Source: Streptomyces sp. TBY4 (lineage in GTDB: Bacteria > Actinomycetota > Actinomycetes > Streptomycetales > Streptomycetaceae). Taken from it: a stretch of DNA of 64,000 bases. Location of the stretch: contig NZ_JANAVF010000009.1 in the NCBI RefSeq assembly GCF_024213195.1, forward strand, positions 1-64,000, written 5' to 3'. Below the pieces are notes generated by a model that saw only the letters and a program-made list of their open reading frames with translations, ran no database searches and was not told the DNA's origin. Shown one piece after another: positions 49,500 through 58,121 of this stretch (position 1 is the stretch's first letter; the number at the start of each line of letters is the position of its first letter). Both the position numbers and the translations under genes were made by a program.

Positions 49500-50600
49500 C
49501 TACAAGTACATCCCCGCGTCCGCGTCGTGGCCCTGCGGCGGCAGCAGTGCGGCGGGGCCCGCCGCGCCGCGGCGCAGGGCGTACAGCTCCGCCAGCGTGG
49601 CGCCCTCGCGGGAGATGCCCTCGTCGGTGCCGAGCCAGTCCACCGCCTCACGGTGCGTCAGCCGGCCGATCTCGATGCGGGCGAGGCAGCGCCCCGGCCG
49701 GACCACGGCCGGGTGGAGCCGCTCCAGGTCCTCGTTGGTGGTGACGCCGACCAGGACGTTGCGGCCCTGGCCGAGCAGGCCGTCGGTGAGGTTCAGCAGC
49801 CGTGACAGCGCCTGCCCGGCGGTGTGCCGGGCCTCGCCGCGGATCAGCTCGTCGCAGTCCTCGAGCAGCAGCAGCCGCCAGCGGCTCTTCGCGGTGCCCT
49901 CGTCCTCGCCGATCGCGATGTCCATCAGGTAGCCGATGTCGTTGAACAGCCGCTCCGGGTCCAGTACGCAGTCCACCTGGCACCAGTCCCGCCAGGACCG
50001 GGCGAGCGTGCGCAGGGCGGAGGTCTTCCCGGTGCCGGGAGGGCCGTGCAGCAGGAGCAGCCGGCCGGCGATGTCGTCCGGGGTCACCTTCATCAGCCGG
50101 TCCATCGCCCCGGCCACCGGAGCCGTGTAGTTGGGCCGCACCTCCTCCCACGTGCCGGCCGCGATCTGCCGGGTCGTGCGGTAGGGGCCGCGGCGCGGGG
50201 AGACGTACCAGAACCCCATCGCGACGTTCTCGGGCTGCGGTTCGGGCTCGTCCTGCGCGCCCTCGGTGGCCTCGCCGAGCACACCGGCGGCGAGCTCCTC
50301 GCTGACCGCCGTCACCGTGACGTCCGCGCCCCGGCTCCAGCGGGAGACGAGCATGGTCCAGCCCTCGCCCTCGGCCAGCGTCGCGCTGCGGTCGCTGTCG
50401 CGGGCGGAGCGCAGCACCGTGGCCCCGGCCGGCAGCAGGGTCGCGCCCGGCTTGACCCGGTCGATCGACACGCTGTGCGAGTGGGGCTGCTCGCCCGACG
50501 CGAAGCGGCCGAGGAACAGCGCGTCGACGACGTCCGACGGGGAGTCGCTGTCGTCGACGTTGAGCCGGATCGGCAGTGCGTCCTGGGGGTTGGCTGGCAT
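49500..50600 (-). CDS. AAA ATPase with DUF5925 N-terminal domain
   Basis: A 366-residue ATPase typical of Streptomyces. An N-terminal domain of about 160 residues (PIRLNVDDSDSPSDVVDALFLGRFASGEQP) matches the DUF5925 type. It is followed by an AAA domain with HGPPGTGKTSALRTL as Walker A, RLLLLEDCDELI as Walker B, VLVGVTTNED as sensor 1 and RPGRCLARIEIG. Function unknown; the AAA part resembles clamp-loader or proteasome-ATPase-like modules. ATG 50600 is taken; ATG 50609 and an upstream ATG are possible since no strong ribosome site is visible. Confidence 0.8.
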   Translation of the reverse strand: MPANPQDALPIRLNVDDSDSPSDVVDALFLGRFASGEQPHSHSVSIDRVKPGATLLPAGATVLRSARDSDRSATLAEGEGWTMLVSRWSRGADVTVTAVSEELAAGVLGEATEGAQDEPEPQPENVAMGFWYVSPRRGPYRTTRQIAAGTWEEVRPNYTAPVAGAMDRLMKVTPDDIAGRLLLLHGPPGTGKTSALRTLARSWRDWCQVDCVLDPERLFNDIGYLMDIAIGEDEGTAKSRWRLLLLEDCDELIRGEARHTAGQALSRLLNLTDGLLGQGRNVLVGVTTNEDLERLHPAVVRPGRCLARIEIGRLTHREAVDWLGTDEGISREGATLAELYALRRGAAGPAALLPPQGHDADAGMYL

Positions 50601-50812
50601 GGCGCCCATGATCCGGCACGAACTGCCCTCATGCACCCGTGTTTCGCCGGATCGAGTGGCGGGATCCCCTCTTCAAACACCGTGCGAGTGAAGATTCGGC
50701 CCGCGTGTCTGCCCCGAACATTCTTGGCATGGACACTTCCAGCGGACCCCTGCTCCTTGTACCACGGACTCAGGAGTAACTCCGGAGTAACCCCCCACAA
50801 GGAGCCGCACAC

Positions 50813-51619
50813 ATGAGCATGAGAATGCCTCGTTTCGCCGCCTTGGCCTCTGCCCTGTTACTCGCCGCGGGAGCCGCCCTGTTCGGAGCCGGACCGGCAT
50901 CCGCCGCCGCCGACTTCGGCTACGTCGCCCTCGGCGACTCCTACTCCTCCGGCGTCGGCGCCGGCAACTACGACAGCGCCAGCGGGAACTGCAAGCGCAC
51001 CACCCGCGCCTACCCGGCCCTGTGGGCCGCCGCCCACTCCCCCCAGACCTTCTCCTTCGCCGCCTGCTCGGGCGCTCGTACGGGTGATGTGATGAGCGGC
51101 CAGCTCGCACCCCTGAACTCCGGCACCGACCTCGTCAGCATCACCATCGGCGGCAACGACGCCGGATTCTCCGACGTCATGACCACCTGTGTGCTCCAGT
51201 CCGAATCCACCTGCGTCAGCCGGGTCAACCAGGCCAAGGGGTACGTGGACTCCACCCTCCCCGGCCAGCTCGACCAGGTCTACAACGCCATCAAGAGCCG
51301 CTCCCCGGGCGCCCGCGTGGTCGTCCTCGGCTACCCCCGCTTCTACAAGCTCAATGGCACCTGCGTGGCGGGGCTGTCGGAGGGCGAGCGCAAGGCCATC
51401 AACGGTGCCTCCGACCACCTCAACGCCGCCATCGCCAAACGCGCCGCCGACCACGGCTTCGCCTTCGCCTCGGTCGCCGGCGCCTTCACCGGGCACGAGA
51501 TCTGCTCCAGCAGCTCGTGGCTGCACAGCGTCAACTGGCTGAACATCGGCGAGTCCTACCACCCGACCGCCGCCGGACAGTCCGGCGGCTACCTGCCCGT
51601 CTTCACCAGCGCGGCCTGA
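50813..51619 (+). CDS. Secreted SGNH/GDSL lipase
   Basis: A 268-residue exported esterase/lipase. The signal peptide spans about 1-31 (LASALLLAAGAALFGAGPASA). Block I is YVALGDSYSSGVGAG with the catalytic Ser, block III is ITIGGNDAGF, and block V is GESYHPTAAGQ with the catalytic His. Six cysteines, as in the Streptomyces SGNH lipases, would form three disulfides. Codon 16, in the signal peptide, is TTA (50858-50860), the rare leucine codon read by the bldA tRNA. The upstream region has two GGAGTAAC direct repeats 11 nt apart (50773, 50784), and AAGGAG before the ATG. Confidence 0.92.
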   Translation: MSMRMPRFAALASALLLAAGAALFGAGPASAAADFGYVALGDSYSSGVGAGNYDSASGNCKRTTRAYPALWAAAHSPQTFSFAACSGARTGDVMSGQLAPLNSGTDLVSITIGGNDAGFSDVMTTCVLQSESTCVSRVNQAKGYVDSTLPGQLDQVYNAIKSRSPGARVVVLGYPRFYKLNGTCVAGLSEGERKAINGASDHLNAAIAKRAADHGFAFASVAGAFTGHEICSSSSWLHSVNWLNIGESYHPTAAGQSGGYLPVFTSAA

Positions 51620-51653
51620 TGGCCTGAGGCGCGTTCTGATGGCCGCGTCCGCG

Positions 51654-53333
51654 TCACGGACTGGCCGTCGGCCCCGGGTTGGGTGACGGGGAAGCGGCCG
51701 GTCCGGGCGTGCCCGGGGAGGAGGCTCCGCCCGTCGGGGTCTCCTCCTCGCACGTCACCGAGAACTCCAGCCAGGCCGAGGCCGCCGCCGACGGCGCCCG
51801 GACCTCCAGCCGCACCGCGTCCTCGAAGGTCGCGTCCGGATAGTGCGTCAGCTCCGTGTGGTCCAGCCGTACGCTCACCGGCCCGCCCGCCGGGTACGCG
51901 AGGGTCTGCCAGCCGGGGCCCGAGGTCTGCCCGCTGCGCGTGGCCCACCGGTACTCCACCACCGCCGGGGTCCGGTCCACCGCCACGGTGGCGGTGAAGG
52001 CGGGAGCCTTGCCGGCGGGTGCCGGGCACGTGCCGGTGTAGGCGTCCCGGACCGCCTGGACGGCGGACAGGGTGATCCCCGGCGGCGTGGCCGAAGGGGA
52101 GGCGGAGGCGGAAGGGGACGGTGAGGGGGACGGGGAAGCGCTGGGAGAAGGGGTCGCCGAAGGCGGGGCGCTCTGCGTGGCCGTCGGGGTGGGTGTCGCC
52201 CCGGCTCCGCCCTCCCCGCCCGGGTCGCGGTCCTTCAGCAGCAGCCAGCCCAGCAGGACCACCACCGCGAGCAGCACCACGATCCCACCGGCCAGCACCA
52301 GCCCGGCGCCGCTGCGCGCGGGCTCGGGGGCGGGCGTCCACGCCGGGCCGGTCGCGCTCCCGGTCCCGGGGCCGGGTGCCGGCAGGGGCGGGGTGGGGTG
52401 GCCGTACGGGTGCCGCGCGGCCGGGTCCGAGCCGTCCGGCCCCGGACCCGGAGCGGGACCCGACACCGGCCCGCCGGAGGCCCGTACGGTCCCGCCCGCG
52501 CCGACGATGCGCAGCATCCGGGCCGCCTCCGCGGCGGACAGCCGCTGCCCGGGATCCTTGACGAGCAGCCCCTCCAGGACGGGCGTCAGCGGTCCGGCGC
52601 GCCGCGGCGGCGGGGGCTCCTCGTCCACCACCGCCCGCAGGGTGGCCACCGGGGACTCCCGGTGGAAGGGCAGGACCCCCTCCACGGCCAGGTACAGCGT
52701 CACCCCGAGCGCCCACAGGTCCGACCCGGGGCCCGGCTCCTGCCCCAACGCCCGCTCGGGCGGCAGGAATTCAGGGGAGCCGACCACCTCGCCCGTCATG
52801 GTGATGGCGGTGGAGCCCTCCAGGCTCGCGATCCCGAAGTCGCCGAGCACCACCCGCCCGTCGTTGGCGATCAGCACGTTGCCCGGTTTGACGTCCCGGT
52901 GCAGCACCCCCGCCTCGTGCGCGGAGCGCAGCGCGGCCAGCACCTGTTCGCCGATGTGGGCGGTCCGCTGCGGGGTGAGCGGCCCGTCGCCCTCCAGGAC
53001 CTCCGCGAGCGAGAGTCCCCGTACGATCTCCATCACGATCCAGGGCCGGCCGTCCTCGGTGGCCACGTCGTAGACGGTGACCACGCCCCGGTGCGAGACG
53101 CGGGCCGCGGCCCAGGCCTCCCGCTCGAGGCGCCGGTACATCCGGGTCACCTCGGCCTCGTCCATCCCGGCCGGTGCGCGCACTTCCTTGATGGCGACCT
53201 CGCGCCCCAGGAGCTCGTCCAGGGCCCGCCACACCATGCCCATCCCGCCGCGGCCGAGGGGGCCCAGCAGGCGGTACCGTCCGGCGATGACCCGCCCGCC
53301 GGCGCCGTCCCCGTTCGCCGCGGACTCAGTCAC
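51654..53333 (-). CDS. Membrane-anchored Ser/Thr protein kinase (PknB type)
   Basis: A 559-residue receptor-like kinase. The catalytic domain occupies about residues 20-270: GRGGMGMVW glycine loop, VAIKEVR with the ATP-binding Lys, HRDVKPGN, DFGIAS and SPEFLPPE. A Pro-rich stretch leads to one transmembrane helix (about 345-366, LVLAGGIVVLLAVVVLLGWL). The outer part has a Ser/Pro linker and a domain of about 110 residues with two cysteines (GTCPAPAG, SVTCEEET). There are no PASTA repeats, so the external signal differs from PknB. GTG 53333 has GAGG 6 nt before it; ATG 53345 is the alternative. Confidence 0.9.
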   Translation of the reverse strand: MTESAANGDGAGGRVIAGRYRLLGPLGRGGMGMVWRALDELLGREVAIKEVRAPAGMDEAEVTRMYRRLEREAWAAARVSHRGVVTVYDVATEDGRPWIVMEIVRGLSLAEVLEGDGPLTPQRTAHIGEQVLAALRSAHEAGVLHRDVKPGNVLIANDGRVVLGDFGIASLEGSTAITMTGEVVGSPEFLPPERALGQEPGPGSDLWALGVTLYLAVEGVLPFHRESPVATLRAVVDEEPPPPRRAGPLTPVLEGLLVKDPGQRLSAAEAARMLRIVGAGGTVRASGGPVSGPAPGPGPDGSDPAARHPYGHPTPPLPAPGPGTGSATGPAWTPAPEPARSGAGLVLAGGIVVLLAVVVLLGWLLLKDRDPGGEGGAGATPTPTATQSAPPSATPSPSASPSPSPSPSASASPSATPPGITLSAVQAVRDAYTGTCPAPAGKAPAFTATVAVDRTPAVVEYRWATRSGQTSGPGWQTLAYPAGGPVSVRLDHTELTHYPDATFEDAVRLEVRAPSAAASAWLEFSVTCEEETPTGGASSPGTPGPAASPSPNPGPTASP

Positions 53334-53479
53334 CGAAAGCCTCATTCACGCGCGCCCCCAAGAGCGTTACCGGACGATCACTCCAAGTTAGCGCAGAGCG
53401 CGCGCCGTGGCTCCGGTCGTGACGGGAGTCGTGACGGGAGTTGTGCGACTCCCCGAACCCCGCCCGTTCTAGCGGAGAG

Positions 53480-53508
53480 TGACGATCGACTCCGCTGAGT
53501 AATCGTCA
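53480..53508. promoter_or_regulatory. Inverted repeat between the kinase and a small gene
   Basis: TGACGAT and ATCGTCA form a 7-15-7 dyad in the 289-nt gap upstream of the kinase gene. It may be an operator for one of the divergent genes; a promoter could not be fixed. Confidence 0.35.
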
Positions 53509-53622
53509 ACTCCCGGTCGCCACACGGCCAATTCACACCACCGGGATACCCGTGCGCGACGTGGGGACGATAGGGTTACCCTGCCCGGTGGGCCGGGTGC
53601 CCTCATACGGGTGGGGAGAGAC

Positions 53623-53892
53623 ATGGAACAGATAGCAATGCGCAGCAGGCCGCCCCGCGTGCCTGCCATCACGTGCGGCAGCGGTGCGACCAGTTCGCGC
53701 CTCGACCGCCACCTCGCCGTGCTGGGCGGTCCCGCCGTCCCGCACCGCGAGACCGCCGAGGCGACGCTGCTCATGCGCGAGCTCACCTCGCGCGACCACA
53801 CGCACCGGCTGCGGAGCCGGAGCGCGCGCGTATCGCTCTTCGCGCCGCTGCGGAGGCTGCGGCGCACGCTCTTCGGCAGCCGCCGTTCGTAG
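53623..53892 (+). CDS. Small basic protein of unknown function
   Basis: An 89-residue protein beginning MEQIAMRSRPPRVPAITC with an Arg-rich C-terminal 30 residues (RLRSRSARVSLFAPLRRLRR). No signal peptide or membrane segment. I recognise it only as a Streptomyces-type small unknown. The ATG at 53623 follows GGGGAGAG about 5-8 nt upstream; a GTG-initiated form four codons longer is possible. It is divergent from the kinase gene and convergent with the CoA-transferase gene. Confidence 0.65.
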   Translation: MEQIAMRSRPPRVPAITCGSGATSSRLDRHLAVLGGPAVPHRETAEATLLMRELTSRDHTHRLRSRSARVSLFAPLRRLRRTLFGSRRS

Positions 53893-53979
53893 CCGTCCCC
53901 TTCGTGGGTCGCCCCTTCGTGGGGCGTCCCGTCCCCGTAGTGCCGCCGTTCCGTCCCCGGCCTGATCAACCCTGCCCAG

Positions 53980-55203
53980 TCAGCGAACCACACCGTCCCG
54001 GCGCAGTGCCGCGATCTGTTCGCCCGTCATCCCCAGGGCGTGCAGCAGGACTTCGGTGTGCTCGCCGAGCGCGGGCACCGCACCCATGTGCGGTGCCGCG
54101 CCGCCGGGCAGCCCGATCGGCGGCAGCAGGGCCCGCAGCGGGCCCGCAGGCGAGCCCACCTCCCGCCAGCGGTCCCGGGCCTCCAGCTGCGGATGCGCGG
54201 CGAGCTGTGCCACCGAGTTCAGCCGTGCGCAGGCGATGCCCGCGGCCTCCAGCCGGCCGATCGCCGCGTCCGCGCCCAGCCGGGCCAGTGCCTCGGCGAC
54301 CACCGCGTCGGTCTTCTCGCGGTTCGCGGTGCGTGCGGCGTTCGTCGCGAAGGTTGGGTCTTCGGCCAACTCTGGCTTCTTTAGTACCTGTTCGGCCAGT
54401 CGGCGCCACTCCCGGTCGTTCTGCACCGACAGGAGGACCCGGTCGCCGTCCGCCGTCGCGTAGGCGTCGTAGGGTGCGATCACGGCGTGCGCGAGGCCGG
54501 TACGCACCGGCTGCTCCCCGCCGTGCATGGTGTGGTGCAGCGGATGCCCCATCCACTCGGCGAGGGCGTCGAGCATCGACACCTCCACCCTGCCGCCGCG
54601 CCCGGTGGTCCCGCGCCGCAGCAGGGCGGCGAGGACGCCCGAGAAGGCGTACATGGCCGCCGCGATGTCCGCCGCGGGGATGCCCGCCTTGGCCGGCTGC
54701 TCCGGGGTGCCGGTCACCGAGACCAGGCCCGCCTCGCACTGGACGAGCATGTCGTAGGCGCGCTTGTGGGCGTACGGGCCTTCGGGGCCGTAGCCGGAGA
54801 CGTCCACGGCGACCAGCCGGGGGTAGCGGGCGCACAGCGCGGCGGAGTCGAGCCCGAGCCGGGCGGCGGCCCCCTGGGCGAGGTTCTGCACGAACACGTC
54901 GGCGCCGTGCAGCAGCTGGTGCAGGACCTCGCGGCCGCGCGGGTCCTTGAGGTCGAGGGCGATCGACTCCTTCCCGCGGTTGGCCCACACGAAATGCGAG
55001 GCGAGACCGTGCGCGGCGGTGTCGTAGCCGCGGGCGAAGTCTCCGCCGTCGGGGCGCTCGACCTTGATCACCCGGGCGCCGAGGTCGGCGAGCTGGCGGG
55101 TGGCGAAGGGGGCGGAGACGGCCTGTTCGACGGAGACGACGGTGATGCCGTCGAGGGGGAGGGGGTCGGTGGCGTGCGTGTCGCTGTGACGGTCGGGTGT
55201 CAT
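53980..55203 (-). CDS. CaiB/BaiF family III CoA-transferase
   Basis: A 407-residue CoA transferase. The start LDGITVVSVEQAVSAPFATRQLADLGARVIKVERPDGGDFARGYD is the family opening, and KRAYDMLVQCEAGL contains the catalytic Asp that forms the acyl-anhydride intermediate. SMLDALAEWMGHP and the late QLEARDRW follow. The donor and acceptor acids cannot be told. About 54345-54395 is a short run of codons rare in this DNA (GTA, CTA, CCA, TTG, CCA in one 16-codon stretch). No acyl-CoA genes are adjacent. Confidence 0.9.
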   Translation of the reverse strand: MTPDRHSDTHATDPLPLDGITVVSVEQAVSAPFATRQLADLGARVIKVERPDGGDFARGYDTAAHGLASHFVWANRGKESIALDLKDPRGREVLHQLLHGADVFVQNLAQGAAARLGLDSAALCARYPRLVAVDVSGYGPEGPYAHKRAYDMLVQCEAGLVSVTGTPEQPAKAGIPAADIAAAMYAFSGVLAALLRRGTTGRGGRVEVSMLDALAEWMGHPLHHTMHGGEQPVRTGLAHAVIAPYDAYATADGDRVLLSVQNDREWRRLAEQVLKKPELAEDPTFATNAARTANREKTDAVVAEALARLGADAAIGRLEAAGIACARLNSVAQLAAHPQLEARDRWREVGSPAGPLRALLPPIGLPGGAAPHMGAVPALGEHTEVLLHALGMTGEQIAALRRDGVVR

Positions 55204-55329
55204 GACGCCCTGCCTACCGGCCTGGAGGGGGATCTGTCACCACGCAGGATGGTGACATCCCCCATTCCTGGCGATTTGTCTGCGTATGGTATGGCGCGTC
55301 GTCCCTCGACTCGCACCGAAGGGTTGCCC

Positions 55330-56283
55330 ATGAGACGCCCGACCGCACTCGATCAGCGCTCCCCGATCCGGCGGGTGGCGGTCGTGGTGATAGCTCTGGT
55401 CGCCGGGCTCGCGCTGGCTGCCGGTCCGGCGCCCGCCGCGGGCCTCGCCCCGACGCCGCTGAACATCTCCGTGTCCAACTCCAACGGGACCGTGACGAGC
55501 CTGGCTCCGGACTGCACGAGCGGACCGCTCACCGAGTCCCGGCGCATCACCGGCAGTCAGTCGGTGCCCGCCGGGCTGTTCTCCTCGCTGCCCGGTCAGC
55601 TCGCCTTCGACCTGCCGGTCAACCTGGGCGCCACCCAGGCGGCGCTGCGGGGCAACGACGGGCGCGTCACACTGACCAACGCGCGCGGCACCCTGACCCT
55701 GGCCCTGAGCGCCGGAAGCTGCGCCGCGCCGACCCTCGCCCACAGCGGGAGCGCGATCTCCGGGGGCGGCACCTGGGCGGTCGTCGCCGACACCACACCG
55801 GGCAACTCCTATGGCCAGGCCACCGGTTCGGGCACCTTCAACCTCGTCAACATGGGAAGCTCCGTCGGCACCGGCCGGCTGTGGACGCTGAACCTCATCG
55901 GCTCGGCGGATCCCCTCCAGCCCACGATCGCCGTGACCCACCGCGCCTTCTGGGGCGGCCCGTTCGCCTACCTTTCGCGGACCCTGAGCGTGGAGTACCG
56001 GATCCGGAACACCGGACCCGGAGACGCCTTCGGCGTGGTCCTGAACGATGCGGCCACGAGCTCCCCGGGGGTCACCCGGATCGGCCCGGTGCCGCAGGCG
56101 GTCGGCTCGGTGCCCGCCGGTTCCGAGCGGAGCGTCGTGGTCCGCTACCGGGTGTGCGGCATCGCCTCGATCGGCTGCCGCTTCACCGCCGACGTCCAGC
56201 TGACCGTGGCGGACGCCCTCGACTCCGGTGGCCCCGCGTCCTTCCAGCGGACCGTACAGGTGCCCATCACCCCGGTGCCGTAG
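55330..56283 (+). CDS. Secreted beta-rich protein of unknown function
   Basis: A 317-residue exported protein. The signal peptide covers about residues 1-38 (VAVVVIALVAGLALAAGPAPAA). The mature chain is rich in Thr, Ser, Gly and Val in strand-like alternation. Its C-terminal half, LSVEYRIRNTGPGDAFGVVLNDAATSSPGV, resembles a DUF11/CARDB-type conserved-repeat adhesion-like fold. Two Cys pairs are present. No sortase signal is seen. ATG 55330 gives the signal peptide; the longer open frame upstream is antisense to the CoA transferase. It is convergent with the DrrB-type gene, 14 nt away. Confidence 0.75.
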   Translation: MRRPTALDQRSPIRRVAVVVIALVAGLALAAGPAPAAGLAPTPLNISVSNSNGTVTSLAPDCTSGPLTESRRITGSQSVPAGLFSSLPGQLAFDLPVNLGATQAALRGNDGRVTLTNARGTLTLALSAGSCAAPTLAHSGSAISGGGTWAVVADTTPGNSYGQATGSGTFNLVNMGSSVGTGRLWTLNLIGSADPLQPTIAVTHRAFWGGPFAYLSRTLSVEYRIRNTGPGDAFGVVLNDAATSSPGVTRIGPVPQAVGSVPAGSERSVVVRYRVCGIASIGCRFTADVQLTVADALDSGGPASFQRTVQVPITPVP

Positions 56284-56297
56284 GGGCCGGATCGTGC

Positions 56298-57086
56298 TCA
56301 GCCGAGGCCGCGCGCGAACCGGCGCGTGGCCGCCGGCACGAAGAGCGCCAGCAGGGCCAGTGACCACAGCAGCGCCCCGGCGACCGGGTGCGCGACCGGC
56401 CAGGCGGCGCCCGCGGCGGCCTCGCCGCCCGCGTTCCCGAAGAGCTGGCGCACTGCCGTGGCGACGGCGCTGATCGGGTTCCACTCGGCGGCCGTGCGCA
56501 GCCACCCCGGCAGCCCGGCCGTCGGCAGGTACGCACTGGAGAGCATCGGCAGGACGAAGGTGGCGCCCCCGAGCTGCCCCGCCGCCTCCTCGCTCTTGCT
56601 CAGGAGGCCGAGGTACGTCCCCACCCATGCGGTGGCGAAGCGGAACAGAAGGAGGATGCCGAAGGCCCCGAGTGCCCCCTGGAGTCCGTTCTCCGCCCGC
56701 CAGCCCATGGCCAGCCCCACCAGTATCAGCGGCACCATCGAGACGCCGGTCGTCAGCAGATCCGCGGCCGTCTGCCCGAGCGGCACCGCGCTCCGGCTCA
56801 TCGGCAGGGTCCGGAAGCGGTCCGTCACCCCGCGGTGCGCGTCCTGCGCGGCCGTGAACATGCCGGCCATCAGACCGTTCGCGGCGGTGGCGGCGAGCAG
56901 CCCCGGGACCAGGAACTGTCGGTACTCGGAAGCGGGCATGGCGAGCGCGCTGCCGAAGACGTAGCCGAAGAACAGCAGCATGGTGACCGGCATGGTCTGC
57001 GTGAGGATCAGCAGGCCCGGGGCGTGCCGGGCCTTCTGCAGCTGGCGGGTGAGGACGGCGCCGCCGTCGGACAGCAGGGTGCTCAT
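56298..57086 (-). CDS. ABC-2 type transporter permease (DrrB type)
   Basis: A 262-residue permease with six hydrophobic segments and the DrrB/DUF7 ABC-2 layout: cytosolic start LTRQLQKARHAPGLLIL, FGSALAMPASEYRQFLVPGLLA, DRFRTLPMSRSAVPLGQTAADL and EWNPISAVATAVRQLFGN. It exports a drug-like compound together with the ATPase encoded just upstream; the two genes overlap by 4 nt (ATGA). GGAGAACGCC precedes the ATG. Control is by the divergent TetR gene. Confidence 0.9.
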   Translation of the reverse strand: MSTLLSDGGAVLTRQLQKARHAPGLLILTQTMPVTMLLFFGYVFGSALAMPASEYRQFLVPGLLAATAANGLMAGMFTAAQDAHRGVTDRFRTLPMSRSAVPLGQTAADLLTTGVSMVPLILVGLAMGWRAENGLQGALGAFGILLLFRFATAWVGTYLGLLSKSEEAAGQLGGATFVLPMLSSAYLPTAGLPGWLRTAAEWNPISAVATAVRQLFGNAGGEAAAGAAWPVAHPVAGALLWSLALLALFVPAATRRFARGLG

Positions 57087-58051
57087 GCGGCGTTCTCCTT
57101 GAGTTCGGTGGCGGGACGGGCCGCGGTGAGGCGCAGGAACACCTCGTCGAGGGTGGGCGGGCGCAGACTCGCGTCGGTGACGGCGATGCCGGCCGCGTCG
57201 AGCGCCCGGACGATCTGCGGCAGCGTGAGCCCGGGGTCGAGGACGGTCGCGCCGACGGTGAGGCGCTCCCGGTCCAGCGCGGGCAGGCCCCCCGTCAGCC
57301 GGTCGAGTACGGCGGCCGCGTGCGCGAGCGCCTCGGCCCCGTCGACGCTGACCTCGGCGTAGGCGCCGATCAGGGCCTTGAGCTCGGCAGGGGTGCCGGT
57401 GGCGGCCGCCCGGCCGTGGTCCACGACCACGATGTCGTCGGCGATCCGGTCGGCCTCCTCCAGGTACTGGGTGGTGAGCAGCACGGTGGTCCCCTCGCGC
57501 GCGAGGTCTCGTACGGCCCTCCAGATCTGCTTGCGGGCCGCCGGGTCCAGGCCGGTCGTGGGCTCGTCGAGGAACAGCACGCGGGGCCGGGTGACCAGTC
57601 CGGCGGCCAGGTCGAGGCGCCGGCGCATCCCGCCGGACCAGGTGCCCGCCACCCGGTCGGCGGCCTCGGCGAGGCCGAAGCCCTCCAGCAGCTCGTCGGC
57701 GCGGTTCCGGACGGCCCGGCCGCGCAGTCCGGCGAGGCGCGCGAAGAGCCGGAGGTTCTCGGCGCCGGTCAAATCCCCGTCGACAGAGGCGAATTGACCG
57801 GTGGCCCCGATGTTGCGACGGACGGCGGCCGGGTCCAGGGTCACGTCGTGGCCCGCGACCAGGGCGCGGCCGGCCGTGGGTGCGGTGAGGGTGCTGAGGA
57901 TCCGGACGGCGGTGGTCTTGCCCGCGCCGTTGGGGCCGAGGAGACCGCACACCGTGCCCGGCGGTACGGCGAGGTCGAGGCCGCGCAGTGCATGGACCTT
58001 GCCGTAGCTCTTCTCGAGACCCTCACTAAGTACAGCGTACGTAGTAGTCAT
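57083..58051 (-). CDS. ABC transporter ATP-binding protein (DrrA type)
   Basis: A 322-residue ATPase of the DrrA daunorubicin-exporter family. Walker A is GPNGAGKTTAV, the Q loop is IGATGQFASVDGDLTG, the signature is GTWSGGMRRRLDLA, Walker B VLFLDEPTTGLDP and the H-loop LLTTQYLEEAD. The extra C-terminal domain with the DrrA-type ending PPTLDEVFLRLT is complete. ATG 58051 is set by TAGGGT exactly 7 nt upstream, a leaderless start; GTG 58060 would precede transcription. Likely an efflux pump induced by its own substrate. Confidence 0.92.
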   Translation of the reverse strand: MTTTYAVLSEGLEKSYGKVHALRGLDLAVPPGTVCGLLGPNGAGKTTAVRILSTLTAPTAGRALVAGHDVTLDPAAVRRNIGATGQFASVDGDLTGAENLRLFARLAGLRGRAVRNRADELLEGFGLAEAADRVAGTWSGGMRRRLDLAAGLVTRPRVLFLDEPTTGLDPAARKQIWRAVRDLAREGTTVLLTTQYLEEADRIADDIVVVDHGRAAATGTPAELKALIGAYAEVSVDGAEALAHAAAVLDRLTGGLPALDRERLTVGATVLDPGLTLPQIVRALDAAGIAVTDASLRPPTLDEVFLRLTAARPATELKENAA

Positions 58052-58058
58052 GTGGTGC

Positions 58059-58064
58059 ACCCTA
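58059..58064 (-). promoter_or_regulatory. -10 element of drrA-type gene (leaderless)
   Basis: Minus-strand TAGGGT, then GCACCAC, then the ATG at 58051. The dyad 58071-58087 overlaps the matching -35 position. Confidence 0.6.
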
Positions 58065-58070
58065 CCTGAC

Positions 58071-58087
58071 TACGTACGCCGTACGTA
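58071..58087. promoter_or_regulatory. TetR operator between drrAB and tetR
   Basis: TACGTAC-GCC-GTACGTA, a perfect 7-3-7 palindrome in the 70-nt divergent gap. It lies between the -35 (about 58066) and -10 (58090) of tetR and across the -35 region of drrA, so one bound dimer would silence both. Confidence 0.8.
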
Positions 58088-58089
58088 AC

Positions 58090-58095
58090 TACGAT
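58090..58095 (+). promoter_or_regulatory. -10 element of the tetR promoter
   Basis: TACGAT with CTGACT 18 nt upstream as -35. The predicted start falls at about 58102-58103, where an ATG opens a 14-codon frame that overlaps the tetR start in another frame. Confidence 0.5.
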
Positions 58096-58121
58096 GGTGG
58101 GGATGGACGAGGTGATGAGCG

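Noticed and set aside
54487..55329. N-terminal extension of the secreted protein at 55330
   Set aside because: It is antisense to the CoA-transferase gene, and the signal peptide and usual start lie at 55330.
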